NCBI GenBank assembly: GCA_009739215.1
Contig: VSJF01000006.1
Location: 744,001-808,000 of the forward strand
Origin: Floccularia luteovirens
Lineage: Eukaryota > Basidiomycota > Agaricomycetes > Agaricales > Squamanitaceae
DNA length: 64,000 nt
Reading direction: 5' to 3'
Position 1 is the stretch's first letter; every line of letters starts with the position of its first letter. The translations under genes were made by a program, and so were the position numbers. The notes below the pieces were generated by a model. The model worked only from the letters and a program-made list of their open reading frames with translations. It was not told the DNA's origin and searched no databases. Shown here piece after piece: positions 36,708 through 48,667 of the stretch.

Positions 36708-39455
36708 TCATTTCCAACCTTTCGAAATGGGAGGGGCTTCTGCGCTATCAATAAGTACTCGTCTAGGACCGCTTTTTATTTGTGGGACCTTTGGTACTGC
36801 AGTAGCACGGGATGTGTTTACTGTTCCGGTAACTTTACCGTTTTTTGGCAACGTTTTTGTTGTCTCGTTACCATCTATCGGCTTCGGCATAGTAGAAACC
36901 ACCGTTGGCTTTCTAGCTTTCTGCGCATCTTTATTTTCTTTCTCAGTTGCTACCAATATCGGAGCTCGAGTTCCATTTCCACCAAGAGAGGGTTCTGTTT
37001 TCCGTTTGGTTTGTTCTTTGGTTGGTGCTTGCCTTTTCATGTTCGGGTCGGGATTCGAGACCTTCCTTCTTGTAAACACTGGACCAGACACAATGCGCTG
37101 ATTCGAGGGTCGTCTGGGTTTATTTTCCTCTTCAGAATTTGTGTCATTTGATGGTTCTATGCCTAGTTCTTCGGGCGTCAACATAGAACTCGAACTCGAA
37201 CTTTGAGGTATCGGATTGACTGGTGGGAATAGCTGTTCACCGATGTTGTCTGCGTCGACAACTTCCTTCTCTTCAGCAATAGGATTCATTGTTGCAATAG
37301 GTGTTGGGCCGCTGCCATCTGGGGAGTCTGCTAGCATAAGTATACGACTTAACGGGCTCGGTTTTGCTGGTGAATACGTATGTATCATGCGCTGTGCAAA
37401 AGGTTTGGCGACGGGAAACAATGACTTGACAGGGAGTGGTGTTGAAGGTAAACCAAGGGCTGGACCATTGGGGGACATAGAAGGGACCGCTGCGGATGAT
37501 TGTAATTCGAAAGGAATAGCTGAAGGGATGATTGCGGGTTCGGAAGGCAGAGAAGCGTGTGGTGAAGGAGGTGGAAGGACGAAAGAGGTCGTAAGCAAAG
37601 AAGTAGCATTTTGCAAAGGTTTGATAGCAGGAAACATCGGAGCAGCCAATGGAGGTAAGACTTCGGTTTCATATGACGGAATTACTTTGCTAGGAGAAGC
37701 GAGAGAGCGTACGCGATATCCTGGCTGCACTTCTGCCAGATTTGCCAACTGCAATCGGCTTGGTTGGTGACTTACGAAGTGATTTACGAGGTGGTTTATG
37801 TTTCTGAGGGGACATCTTGGTTGTCCGCGCAGGTGAAGCTGGCATTGGCGTAGGAGGAAGTTCTGCTAACATTTTATCGACTTCCCAAGATCGTTTCTCA
37901 TCCAATAGTTTGTTTCGTTCTGCCTGGCCGAGAGAGTAAACATTTGCGGGTATAGAAATTAGCCTTACACCTACCTCTAAATCCGCCTTTTCTTTTCCTA
38001 GTCTTATGGCTGCTTCGGTGAAATTTCTTTCGTTCTTGATCTAGTTCATACCGCATTTTATCGAGTCTGGCCTTCTCTTCGTCTCTCAGGGGAGCGGATA
38101 TTAGTTCAACGCTCATTTCACCAACGTCGCCATTCTTAATTCTTTGATCCTCAACAAACCGATCAAGAACTGCCTGTGTCTCGAAAGCATTGACGGTAGC
38201 TTGTTTGTTCAAGCTCTCTGGAATAAGCACAGAACATGAGTTATGACCCAAGTTGTCAGGTTCTAATAAACTTAACCAATTTCTGCCTTCAGCGTGGATA
38301 TAATACCTTGTAGTTTTTCGATTTCCTTTTCATCCACTATGTTCGTAACCTTTGAGCATGAGGCAGCCTCGACTTGACTCTCCGAAGTAGAGCTACGTTG
38401 TTTCCGTAAATCGGAAAGTATTCCACTGATTTTGTCGCTTGCAAAGTTGACAGGCGACACTGGAAATAGATTAGAAAGGCTCATTGGTGCAGGCTGAAAT
38501 GTGGGAATGATTAGCTGTTTCAAATTTAAATGAATAAGGCAGCACCTGTTCTGAGCTCCCTTGGTGCATTATAGATACAACTTCATTAATGCACGTCAAT
38601 AACAATCGTTTCACGTATAGATTCTCTTCTCCTAATTGCTTTCGTGCTAGTTCCGCTTGTTCGAGGGCAATCTCTAGGTACCCTTGACCTTTCCCGAGTA
38701 TTTCAGATCCATCAGTTACTGCAAGATTTGCACAACGCATTCCACTTGGTGCAGATAATAATTTGGCCTGCGCATCAGCTATCTTTGTCCATTTTTCTGC
38801 CATACGTTCAGTGTCTCGTTCTTTCTTCTTAATTTCGGATTGATATGTTGTACGGAGAGCTTGGATAGATGCTTTGGTACGTTGCAGTTCAGCCATCAAA
38901 TGCTTTTGAGCACTTTCTGAGGCTTGGAGTGTACGAAGAGTCGTGCTGTGACCGAGAGTTATAACACCACCAAGTCAGGTGAGCCTCGGGGTAAAGAACT
39001 CACGCTAGTCTCGATTTATGGATATTTGTTTCCCTTTCAGCGTTCGCGCCTTGCTCCTTCGCATTTCTGTGCATATTGACAAGGCGTTCGTTATCATATG
39101 TCATTGTCCGATACTTTGTCGTAAGTTCTTCAGTCCGTGTCATATCTTCCTAATTTACCAATTAACAGTGTCAGACATGGTCAGAGAAGTATTTCAACTT
39201 CTCTCTTACTATTCTTTGACTGAGCATGCTGAGGAGACATTTAGACAAGCGCTCTGATTCCGTGTTTGATAGGTTTTCCAGCAGTAAACCCGGAGCCTCA
39301 ACAAAGCCATGAGCGACGAGTTGCCCGTTAATATATTCGAGTGTAGATGATGATGCTATTGAACCGGAAGATCCGTCGCTAAATGCAGGTGAACCAAATT
39401 CAATGTCTTCGTGTGTATCCCAGTGAACGAGTTTTTTGGGAGTTATAGCCATCAT
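36708..39455 (-). CDS. ADIP-domain coiled-coil protein (Msd1/SSX2IP-like)
   Basis: Minus-strand gene with about seven exons. It opens MMAITPKKLVHWDTHEDIEFG. The first exon is followed by long coiled-coil segments: DMTRTEELTTKYRTMTYDNERL, HLMAELQRTKASIQALRTTYQSEIKKKERDTERMAEKWTKIADAQAKL and ESLNKQATVNAFETQAVLDRF. This layout and 'WTKIADAQ' match the Afadin- and alpha-actinin-binding (ADIP) domain, whose fission-yeast member Msd1 anchors microtubule minus ends at spindle pole bodies. The C-terminal third is Pro/Ser-rich and basic, with SPQKHKPPRKSLR|RVRSLASPSK across a 55-nt intron (phase 1). The end is PPISKGWK. Microtubule-organising centre function is inferred from the family. Confidence 0.75.
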
Positions 39456-40090
39456 TGTACCGATGATGTTGAAACGTTCAACTTTGATTCTTAGACACAC
39501 CGCGTGCGGATGCAAATCTGAATGTTGTGATTTATGGTCACGTGTTCGTGTTTGGTTAATCATGTGATATCTATTTTTGAAAAGTTTTTTAAGTCAAGAG
39601 ACTCTCATTGTCAATGTCATGTGTGTTAAAATAATTTGATATGAGAATCGAGGATGATGTACAAAGACAAAGTTCAAGGGAATTATTGAACCAGTTTGAA
39701 CAATAATGGTATTAGCAGTGTATTGTTGACTTGGCAAGCACAGTCGCTGCGGACTCGGACATCAAGAGGATTATATAATCACACATTGAGCCCACTCTCG
39801 AGCGTAGTCCCTGTCAGCAGATGAGAGCTTCTAGCGATAACTGCTGATTCACGTCCACATCTTTCTCTCCGCTCTTTCAACGCAACCACTCTTCGCATAT
39901 CCCTCATCCTGGTGATCTCCCTCATCCCAGCCAGTAAATGCCCGGTGTCGTGGTGTTGCCACATTCACCCGGTCTAGGAGGATTCGGTTCATCTCACTCT
40001 TGTGAGCAAATGATCTCCGTTATTACAAATTATATTCACTAACTGTACCTCTCTAAAGCAACTCAATCCTTTGCCAACCGATTTCATGAA
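39456..40090. other. Intergenic region, divergent promoters
   Basis: This 0.6-kb region lies between the starts of the ADIP-type gene (minus) and the deubiquitinase gene (plus). It carries no supported coding frame. It is expected to act as a bidirectional promoter region. No clear TATA box stands out. Confidence 0.5.
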
Positions 40091-43000
40091 ATGTCCGTCG
40101 CTGATATCAAGACTAAAGCCAGGGAAGCCGTACAGAAGGAAGCAAAGGGTGCTTCACCTTTGTCACTAATAAGAATTGCTCGAACCCAGCTTCTCTCGGC
40201 GAAGGAACATGAGCTGAAGGGAGATCTTAGAAGCGCATTAGGGTCATATATCAAGGCCGCTAGTCTTGCAAAGATGACGATGGACTCCGCAGAATTTGTA
40301 CAAGAACGGTCAGGGAAGGGAGGGGTCTTACGAAAGGAGTTGAATGATTTTCTAGAGGTGGATCTCTCGTATATGTTATTGACAAGTAGACAATTGAACG
40401 CTACCCACTTCATAGCACGATGGTCGAGATTTAACTGCGCGCACAAGTGCTGTTGAAGAGAAGCTTAAATCAATACAGAGCTCACAACAAACCCAGTGCG
40501 TCCGAGTTCGTCATCATTATGCTCATAGCTGATGAGACTAGGAATGAGGTCGAGTCCTCCGATGGACTAATATCTAACTCAGGTGGTTCTATAGCAGATC
40601 GATTACGTGCGTTACAAGATAATGGGTTGGCTGTAGGAACGTCGAAACGATTTATCCGTGAGACACCAAATGCACCTCCAGTGACAACCGGACGTTTAAC
40701 CAACGCTAATCAATCTTCTCCAACCAAAACGTTTTCGACGTTGGCACCATCTGCGCCAGCATCTTCAGCACCTTCGCCTCATACACTTGTCCCTCCCTCA
40801 AGTCTTGGGCCTCCGTCCCCATCATCATCTCCATCGTCTTCACCCCAGATGAATAATTTTGACATCTCAGGCTTTACTCAGACTTTTCCGTCCATTGACG
40901 AACTGGATGAAAATCCTGCCTTCTCCCTTCCCTCTGTTCCTACAGGTCCGATACCACCAGCACCAACTAAGCCACTCAATAAAGATATACGCAATGGAGA
41001 ACCTTCCATCTCCTCCATTTCTCCCTTGACATCTTTTCGAAATTATACAATTCCCCTAGAAAGGCCGTCAAGTACACCAGTCACACCAGTCAATACCACA
41101 TTTCCAAGTCGTCCTCCTTCACCTTCGAAACAGACGAATTCATACCAACCCTCAAAAATACCATCACCTGTTCCCTCTACTTCAAAGCCCCCTCTACCCG
41201 TGAAAAACACTGCTTTTCCCAAAGAGCTACATTCTTATATCCGTGACTACAATGTCCTTGTTATCGATGTCAGAAACAGAGCAGACTTTGAAAGAGAGCA
41301 TATAAAAGCACACGCGGTAGTTTGCATTGAACCCTCAGTTCTGATGAGAGGAAAGTGAGTTGCAACTATTCATTAACCCAACAATACGCCAACTAATGAT
41401 CCGCTCAAGTGTTACGGCAGATATGCTGGAGGATTCTATGGTCATTGCTCCTAAGAATGAAATTAGTTTGTTCGGCAACCGCGATAAGTTCGATCTCGTT
41501 GCGGTTTACGACGAATCATCGCCATCGTTTGGTGCATGTGAAACTCCCCTATCTGTGCTTGTGCGTGTTATCAATGAACAAGCTTTTCGAAAGATGTTGA
41601 AAAGGATGCCAATGATGCTTGTGGGAGGCCTGGAGGCATGGAAACGTGATATGGGATCAGCCGAGCTGGTTAGAGGGGATGCATCTCTCTCGATAGACAA
41701 TCAATCGTTGGCGCGAGGATCAGAGAAAGCATCTTCGGTTATTTCATCCCCTCCAAGCTCAAGAATGACTCCCTTCACACCTAACGGTTTGATCACATCC
41801 GCTTCTCCTCCGAACTCTACCTATGACCCTCGCCAAGTATGGACACCTCCAACACGCCCAGAATCTACTTCTCATGATATGCAAACGAATCGTCTCCCAT
41901 ACTCCCCAGACATTATGTCCGGACATATGAGGTATGTATACCGCACAAGATTCCGTCATATTTCATTTCCGTAACCGTCGCACAGGTCACCAGCAGATGT
42001 CACATATACAGGTAATCATCCGTCCGTTAATGTGTTATCGAGAAAGCCAGCGATTATCAGACCAGGTTCTGGATCTATATCATTTACCCGGAGCACTGAA
42101 AACGTGATTCATTAAACTTATCTTTGATAACCCAGGCCGCTAACCCCATTGTTAGACTTTGATTAATGGTGCTTCATCACCGATCACTTACCCTCAATTT
42201 CCTCGTCACATATCACCTACTGCATCAGGCTCAGGGTCCCATTTTGTTTCTACTGCAAACGGTTATGACATCACTTCCCCACCTCAAGCATCAATCAACC
42301 CCCCACAGTCTTCTCGACGGCGTAGTGATTTTGTAGACCAGTCACAGGAGGCGCTTTCTGGACTGAATTCTCGGCCATCTATTGATTATCCAGAATTGGC
42401 CTCACAACAAATTCTTCGTCCTCCCCCTGCTGCAGCTTCTTCAGCACTTGAACGACAGGATAATCGACCACGGGTGCCTCAGATACCACCAGGTGGACCT
42501 ACAGCTCCCCGTATTCCGTCTGATTACCCTGTTACCTACTGGCTCGATACCCAAATTGGTATATCCGGTCTCAAGAACTTAGGAAATACCTGCTACATGA
42601 ATGCTCCTATACAGTGTCTGAGTGCTACTGTCCCTTTTGCAAGATTTTTCACTGGTATGAAGATTTGAGACTAATGGATGGTATCCATTCTAACTTCGCA
42701 TCAGATGGCAGATGGAAAAGTGCCGTCAATTATACAAATCCCCTTGGATCTAAAGGAAGGCTGACAGGGGCATTTGCGAAACTTTTACAGGAAATGTGGG
42801 GAGGTGATTTGCCATACCTGACTCCTATTGATTTTAGGGTTCGTTTGGTGTATTTTTATTTTTTTTAATGTTCCCTAATTCAACACCATGATTTAGAAAT
42901 CAATCTGCATGCTGAAATCACAATACAATGGCACGGACCAACATGATTCGCAAGAGTTTCTCAGTTTCCTCATTGATGGTATCCATGAAGATCTGAATCG

Positions 43001-43982
43001 TGTAATGGTAAAACCATCCTGGACAAGGACACCAGAGGAAGAAGCGGAACTAGAAAGGCTTCCCCCTCAAATAGCAAGTGAACAGGAATGGCGTACATGG
43101 CGTTCTCGTAATGACAGCCTTATCGTTGATTTCTTCCAAGGACAATTCAGGAATCGACTGGAGTGCTTAACATGTCACAAGGTGAGCACCTTCGATAACT
43201 TAATATTGCTTTGCATAACATACATCCTCAGACATCTACTACATACAACGTCTTCTCTATTCTACAATTACCTATTCCACATGGTAGAAGTGGTAAAGTA
43301 CCGATAGAGCGATGTTTGGATGCATTTTTCAATGAGGAAATCCTCGAAAGTGATGATGCCTGGTGAGTGATCTCGTGACTTTTTTCTCTTCCAAGTTTTT
43401 TTATGATCATACTAGGGATTGTCCACAGTGTAAAGTCAAGAGGAGAGCGTCAAAGAAACTGTCACTAGCGCGCCTCCCACCAATTCTGTTGATACATTTC
43501 AAACGCTTTGAGGCTAATGGTCGTTTTTCTGATAAAGTCGACACTTTCGTGGAATTCCCAATGACATCCCTTGATCTTACTACTTATATGCCCCCGCCTC
43601 TGCCTCCAGGAGCTGATAAGGGTCAGTTAAATGGAGGGTTCCCATTACAACTGGACGATCCTCGTACCCAGATCCCACCTTATCGTTATGATTTATATGG
43701 TGTCACGAACCATTATGGTAATCTTAGCAGCGGACATTGTAAGTCGAATTATCGTTGCGTTCTCACTGTTGTTACTCATAATGAAATATTCTTTTAGATA
43801 CTGCCTTCATTGCTTCACATGGCGGCTGGATGTATTGTGACGATAGCAGCGTAAAACCAGCTGATCCCAAGCAAGTAGTGGTACGTTAACATGCTGAATT
43901 TCTGATTTACTATAATTTCTGATTTTTACGATTACAGAATCAAAAAGCATATGTATTATTTTACAAGAGAGTCCGAACATAG
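40091..43982 (+). CDS. Ubiquitin carboxyl-terminal hydrolase, Doa4/USP8 type
   Basis: A cysteine deubiquitinase, probably acting at endosomes. Three parts are visible. First, an MIT-like helical region (40091 to about 40640): LSLIRIARTQLLSAKEHELKGDLRSALGSYIKAA, joined by introns to HDGRDLTARTSAVEEKLKSIQ. Then a Ser/Pro linker. A rhodanese domain follows, LHSYIRDYNVLVIDVRNRADFEREHIK ... FDLVAVYDESS ... LVGGLEAWKRD. Its catalytic-loop Cys is replaced (VYDESS), as in the non-catalytic rhodanese of Ubp4/Ubp5/USP8. The USP domain begins GISGLKNLGNTCYMNAPIQCLS, with the catalytic Cys in NTCYMN. It continues with HDSQEFLSFLIDGIHEDLN and two C-x2-C zinc pairs (CLTCH and CPQCK). The last intron restores SSGHYTAFIASH, the catalytic His box. 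ADPKQVVNQKAYVLFYKRV ends the domain. Confidence 0.93.
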
Positions 43983-44258
43983 ATTACACATTAGTTAGTT
44001 ATTCCTCAGTTTTCTTACATGATAAAATATATATTGCTATATCTGTTGGCATTTGTATCCTGATAGAATGCATTAATTCCCTATTTGACCCAGAAACGCA
44101 TATATTACAGTCATATTTGGTATTACAGAACCATCATGCTCATTACTTTCCCGTTTGTCTCACTTAGATCAAAGTGACACTTGTGGCATACCCATTTATC
44201 TGGGCCGTCAGGATAGAAAGCAGGTGAGAATTGTGTTTGACAGCGGTTGCACTCTGGC

Positions 44259-47200
44259 TCAGGGGTTATTATTTTCTGGGGTTGATGGGTTGGAGACTTC
44301 AGGACGTATGTTGATAATACTGTCCAAACGTCTAGCTTTTCTCAATAAACCATGAGCCTGACCAACTAGCGCTTGTTTATACGCTTGGCAGTACACTTGG
44401 AGGGCGGTCTAAAACAATTTAATAACTGAACAATAACAAAGTGGTTACCACTCACCTCACCACCCTCATTCGTCTCGCATATATTATATATATCACGTCG
44501 AGCGTGATCGTGGTCTTTACATGAGACTATTGCGTTCATGCAACCAGATTCGCCTTTGAACATTGTAGTTATTGTAGTATCTCTTCTGCTACCTTTGACC
44601 TGTATTACCCGACCCCTGAGTAAACACACATGCAATAAGGAAAGTAAACATACTGGTTGGATTTCAAACCCAAACCTGTGTCCATGCTTCCATGCACATG
44701 ATGCATGAAATTCTTTTGGACAGTCGCTACAGCGCAATACAGCACCTTCCACCTTACCACACAGAACACATTTCTACAATTATCATTGATATGACGTTTG
44801 ACAGATAAGAGTAAGGTTACTTACTGTTGCCCAACGATGTCGAGAAACCATACTAAGCCCTTCCACTAGGCGTAATCTTGACGAGTTAGTGAATGTGACC
44901 TCAGGAGTGAAGACAGAACAAAGTATATGCGTCCATCCTTGTCCCTCTGTCGGTTTGCAAGCACGCAAGTAACTATCTGCAGGAGGATAAGGTTTCTTCC
45001 CTCGCTCTTCTTGGGAACCACGAGGACACAACAGGCAGTCCGGAATCTAATGACGTATAAAGACAATTCATAATGGATGGTTCACTAACTTACAATTGAG
45101 GCTTCTAAAGTTTCCTCATTCTCACACAGGTCACAAGTCCAGGACTCGACTGCTGCCGGATCGACGATAGCACCGCAAGAACCTTAAATAGGGGATTACG
45201 AAAAGATATTGGGACTAAAACAATAGAAGGACCTACCAGCATGTACGCGAAGTTGACACTTATTGCATTTCAAGACTTTTCCCAGTGGCCCACTCTTCAT
45301 ACATGCAAGGCACCGCAGCTGAGGTGCAGCTGACACAGATGGAGGAGGCGTTGAATGGGCAGAAGCTGTTGTCTGATAACAACCTTCGTAAGATCTACGA
45401 AGACTCGTATACATTTTAAAACACGCACCCTAGCACGTTTTACAGATGGACCAGCAAGTGGAGTACCTTCCCGTTTTTCAACTGGCTTGGCTTTTGCGGA
45501 GGGTAGAGACTCCTCTCGTAATGGCCTTACGTTTAGATCCGCATATTTTCTCCAGTTAGTTCCGCAAGTATCGCACAAAATGGTAGTTGGTAGTCCCTTT
45601 GGTGCCTTCCACCATACTTTCGATTCCCGAGTTCTACAAGCTCCACAGCTTGGTGATTTGGATGGCTGACTGACGATAGAACCCTCATCGTCAGAAAGTC
45701 CAACGTGTTGCCCATCACTGGCTTCCGCGTCACTTTTGTATTGCTGGCTGATTGGCTTTGGAGGAGTTCCTGCCTTTTTGACGCGCTCATTCTCCTCACC
45801 TAGTTTAGAGCTATACAGAAATATGTTAACTGATTAGCATACATAAGGGGTTAAGAATACCTCTTCCAATGGCCATAGAATCTAACGACTTCTGGCATGG
45901 ATCGCGAAACTACTTCATCCCGTACCGCGCGGAGTTCTGCTCCATGATGCAAAATGGCATCCTCGAATGCCAAAATTTCATCTCTAGGTCCAATCTTTGT
46001 CCTTATAAGGAGTCTCCTGCTTCTTCCACTGTAGTGACGTTATGATAGGGTCCAAACCAGATAACTTTTAATGAATACCTTCTCAGTGCGCATGGGAAAT
46101 TTCATGTTGACACTACTCAAAGGCCGCGCAGCTAGTGCTGTATCTGAAAAGCGGCGCACTACTTCAGTTAACCAATCGACGTTTGATTGTAGTTCTTTGT
46201 CATTGGTTAATTTTCGTTTACATGCTTCAACTTCAGTGATTTTGAGTGTCGTGTCCAAAACGTAATTGGCGCATATACATACCTTCGGCAACTAATTGTA
46301 TGAGTTATGTTAATAATGCCATGAGATGAAATATTTGAATTGAAAGGAGACCTTCTGCAGCAGTTAAGCTATTAATAATTCCAAGAACCTCCACAGTGCT
46401 ATCTCCGCCTCTTTCCTCGATATCTAGTTGATAATCAGCACATATACACATCAAATGCAAGTGGTAACAACCTGGTGGATAGTTATATGGGTCTGGCGCA
46501 GGAGGAACATTTGCTTGGAATTTTGGACCTTGTCTTGTGGCGGTCCGGGGGAAAATCAAGTCTTCTGGATCTAATAACTGTTCATAAGAATTTTAAAGGA
46601 TAGATGATGTGAGACTAACCTAGAGTATCTTCTGCAACTGTGTGTTGGCTAAAAAAAAAATTTAGTCTGGTAATAGAAACGGGAAGGTAGCTGACATACC
46701 CGAAGTAACGGAAGGGCCACATGTTGAAATGTTTAACGGGAAGGTTTTCCTCTTTTTCTGCTTGTGTTTTGTCCTTTCGTGGACGTCCCCTACCTCTAGC
46801 TGCTGGGGCATTTGACTTGATTTTTGAGGAAACAGGGGTCGGAAACCGAGCCTCGTGGCTATCTACTTCTTCCTCATGTTTACGTGAACAGGGCGCACAA
46901 GTCCAGCCATATCCACGAGACGGCTTAGCACTAAGAGGCGGCTGAACGCATCGCATATGGAAAAACCGTTTGCATCTGTCACACTGAACGGTATCCGGGC
47001 TGTGCACCAGTGTTAGATACATTATTTTTCAATGGATTTGTCATTGAGTACCTTGGACACCAGTCCTGACAGGTATCGCATAGACGTATAGTATCTGTGA
47101 GGTCTGGGATGACATCCTTCTCAGCAACAACGTATTCATATCGTGATGTGAGAACCTCTCGAATGTGGTCAGGGTACTTGGTAAATTGGTTAGCTAATGA

Positions 47201-47735
47201 GCCAAATATGGTAATTGGAGTTTAAATGTAAACATACGGTTTCGCACATCAGTTGCTTGAATGATTTCAAATTCCTTCTTGATGTAAGGATCAAAAAGAC
47301 GGTTGAAATAAAACCTGTCAGGTCGTTTTTTCCATCCAGCAAGGTCAGAAATTTTGTCACGATGCACCACGTGGCACTTTGCTCGTAGTTGATTGATGTC
47401 GCATACTTCCGAATAAATCGCAGCAAGCAGTAGACGGGAGTCGGCGACAGGACGGTCACTGACATCGCTGGGACGATAATACCAGGCCAATCTTACACGG
47501 GTATACAAATAAGTTTTTGCCTTCATTTCCTTTTGGCGCATCTTCTGGGGGTAAGAATTGCATTATCCTGGCTACCGAGTAAGGAGTGCCATCCCGGGCA
47601 TCCCAACTTGGTGAGCAATAAACATGGTCTGTAAAATATGTCAGGTAATGCTCCTGAGAGACATACGTGAGACAGATATTCAATACCATTTACTTTCACG
47701 CGATCACCGTTTTTGAGGAAAACGGGGAAAGACAT
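44259..47735 (-). CDS. SNT2: Snt2-like chromatin regulator (BAH-PHD-ELM2-SANT-PHD)
   Basis: A multi-exon nuclear protein resembling yeast Snt2, which works with Ecm5 and Rpd3 in a histone-reading complex. It opens MSFPVFLKNGDRVKVNG, then a BAH domain: KTYLYTRVRLAWYYRPSDVSDR ... FYFNRLFDPYIKK. A PHD finger follows at about 46900-47080 (TIRLCDTCQDWC|PDTVQCDRCKRFFHMRCVQPP ... WTCAPC). Next are an AT-hook-like RGRGRPRKDK, an ELM2-like DPEDLIFPRTATRQGPKFQA, and a SANT-like segment near 45870-46000 (EVVRFYGHWK). There is a GATA-like C-x2-C finger (CGACRTRESKVWWK ... CDTCGTNWRKY). Last is an extended PHD, CLACMKSGPLGKVLKCNKC to ILCSVF and CSDCPKEFHASCAWKHG. The tail reads QVYCQAYKQALVGQAHGLLRKARRLD. 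Domain order and motifs match the family closely. Confidence 0.92.
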
Positions 47736-48667
47736 GTAGGATTTTTGGGTTTTTAAATAGAACCAACAAAAAATAAAAGGACGGTTGTGAGGTGTTGGAG
47801 GTCAATGTAGGACGGAACGTGGAGAGAGTAAGGGATTTATAAAAAATGACTAAACGGTTTATGAGGATGTGAGGGATTGATCAGGACCGCGAACGAAGGT
47901 AAGGTTGACCATTCATGTAACTGTCTGCTTTGGAATGTTGTTTAGTTCTCATCACAGTGGCCTCGGAGTTTTAATTTCTTTAGTGCAATGCCACAGCTGG
48001 TTGGTAATCCTTCCCTGAATGAACAGCTCTAGGCTTGAACAGTACATAGTCCTATACTTATACTATAGTTGTTGAATATTGACTAATTGGAATGAATCAA
48101 TTTTATTCTATACGTACGGATTCACCATATTTTATTTCTATCTCAGCACCTATTCTTATTTCAGGACGAATCATCAATATCCCACTACTCACACATTTTA
48201 GAGTTAACATTGCAACAACCTTCTGGCCTTTAAGCAATTCATTTCGATATTAATCTAGGGGTCTCAAGGGCTGTCTTAGATGTGAGCATCCAAAATACAG
48301 AAATCGTGATAACTTTTATGGAAATCTCCTTATATAATTGACTTCGGACTCCGTGACCCGGTTCATTCAGATTCACCCACAGTCTTTTCCTGAGCGTGTA
48401 TCATTGTCCTCGCTAACAGGGTGGCACAGTCGATGCATTTCTGGCTTCACTGGCTTGCAAGACGGAACACCTCCTGCAAATGGATTACTGACCGACTCCC
48501 GCCACCATCATCACCGTTAGCTCCTATCGAGAAGAGGCACCACAGTCACGAATTTTCCACTCTAGGAATGCCAACGCCCGAAACGACTACGGTAGCTGAT
48601 GAAACACTCCCGCCACCCGTTCTCCAAGACCTGACGAGCTCCCATCGTCGTCGTCAAAAGGAGAAAC
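47736..48667. other. Divergent promoter region; possible 5' coding of the kinase
   Basis: This 0.9-kb stretch lies between the SNT2 and hybrid kinase starts. Part of the right end (about 48421-48667) is open in a different frame from the kinase (ATG at 48568) and encodes [14 protein letters not shown] residues, which may be an upstream coding part. The rest has no coding signal. Confidence 0.4.

Noticed and set aside
36727..37770. Plus-strand open frames of 124 and 184 codons
   Set aside because: They lie antisense to the Pro/Ser-rich end of the ADIP-type gene, and hydrophobic composition comes from the opposite strand's codon bias.
40447..40500. Frame opening LLKRSLNQYRAHNK in the deubiquitinase
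   Set aside because: A different frame after the CATAG acceptor gives HDGRDLTARTSAVEEKLKSIQ, matching the MIT-like helix, and then splices into the later frame.
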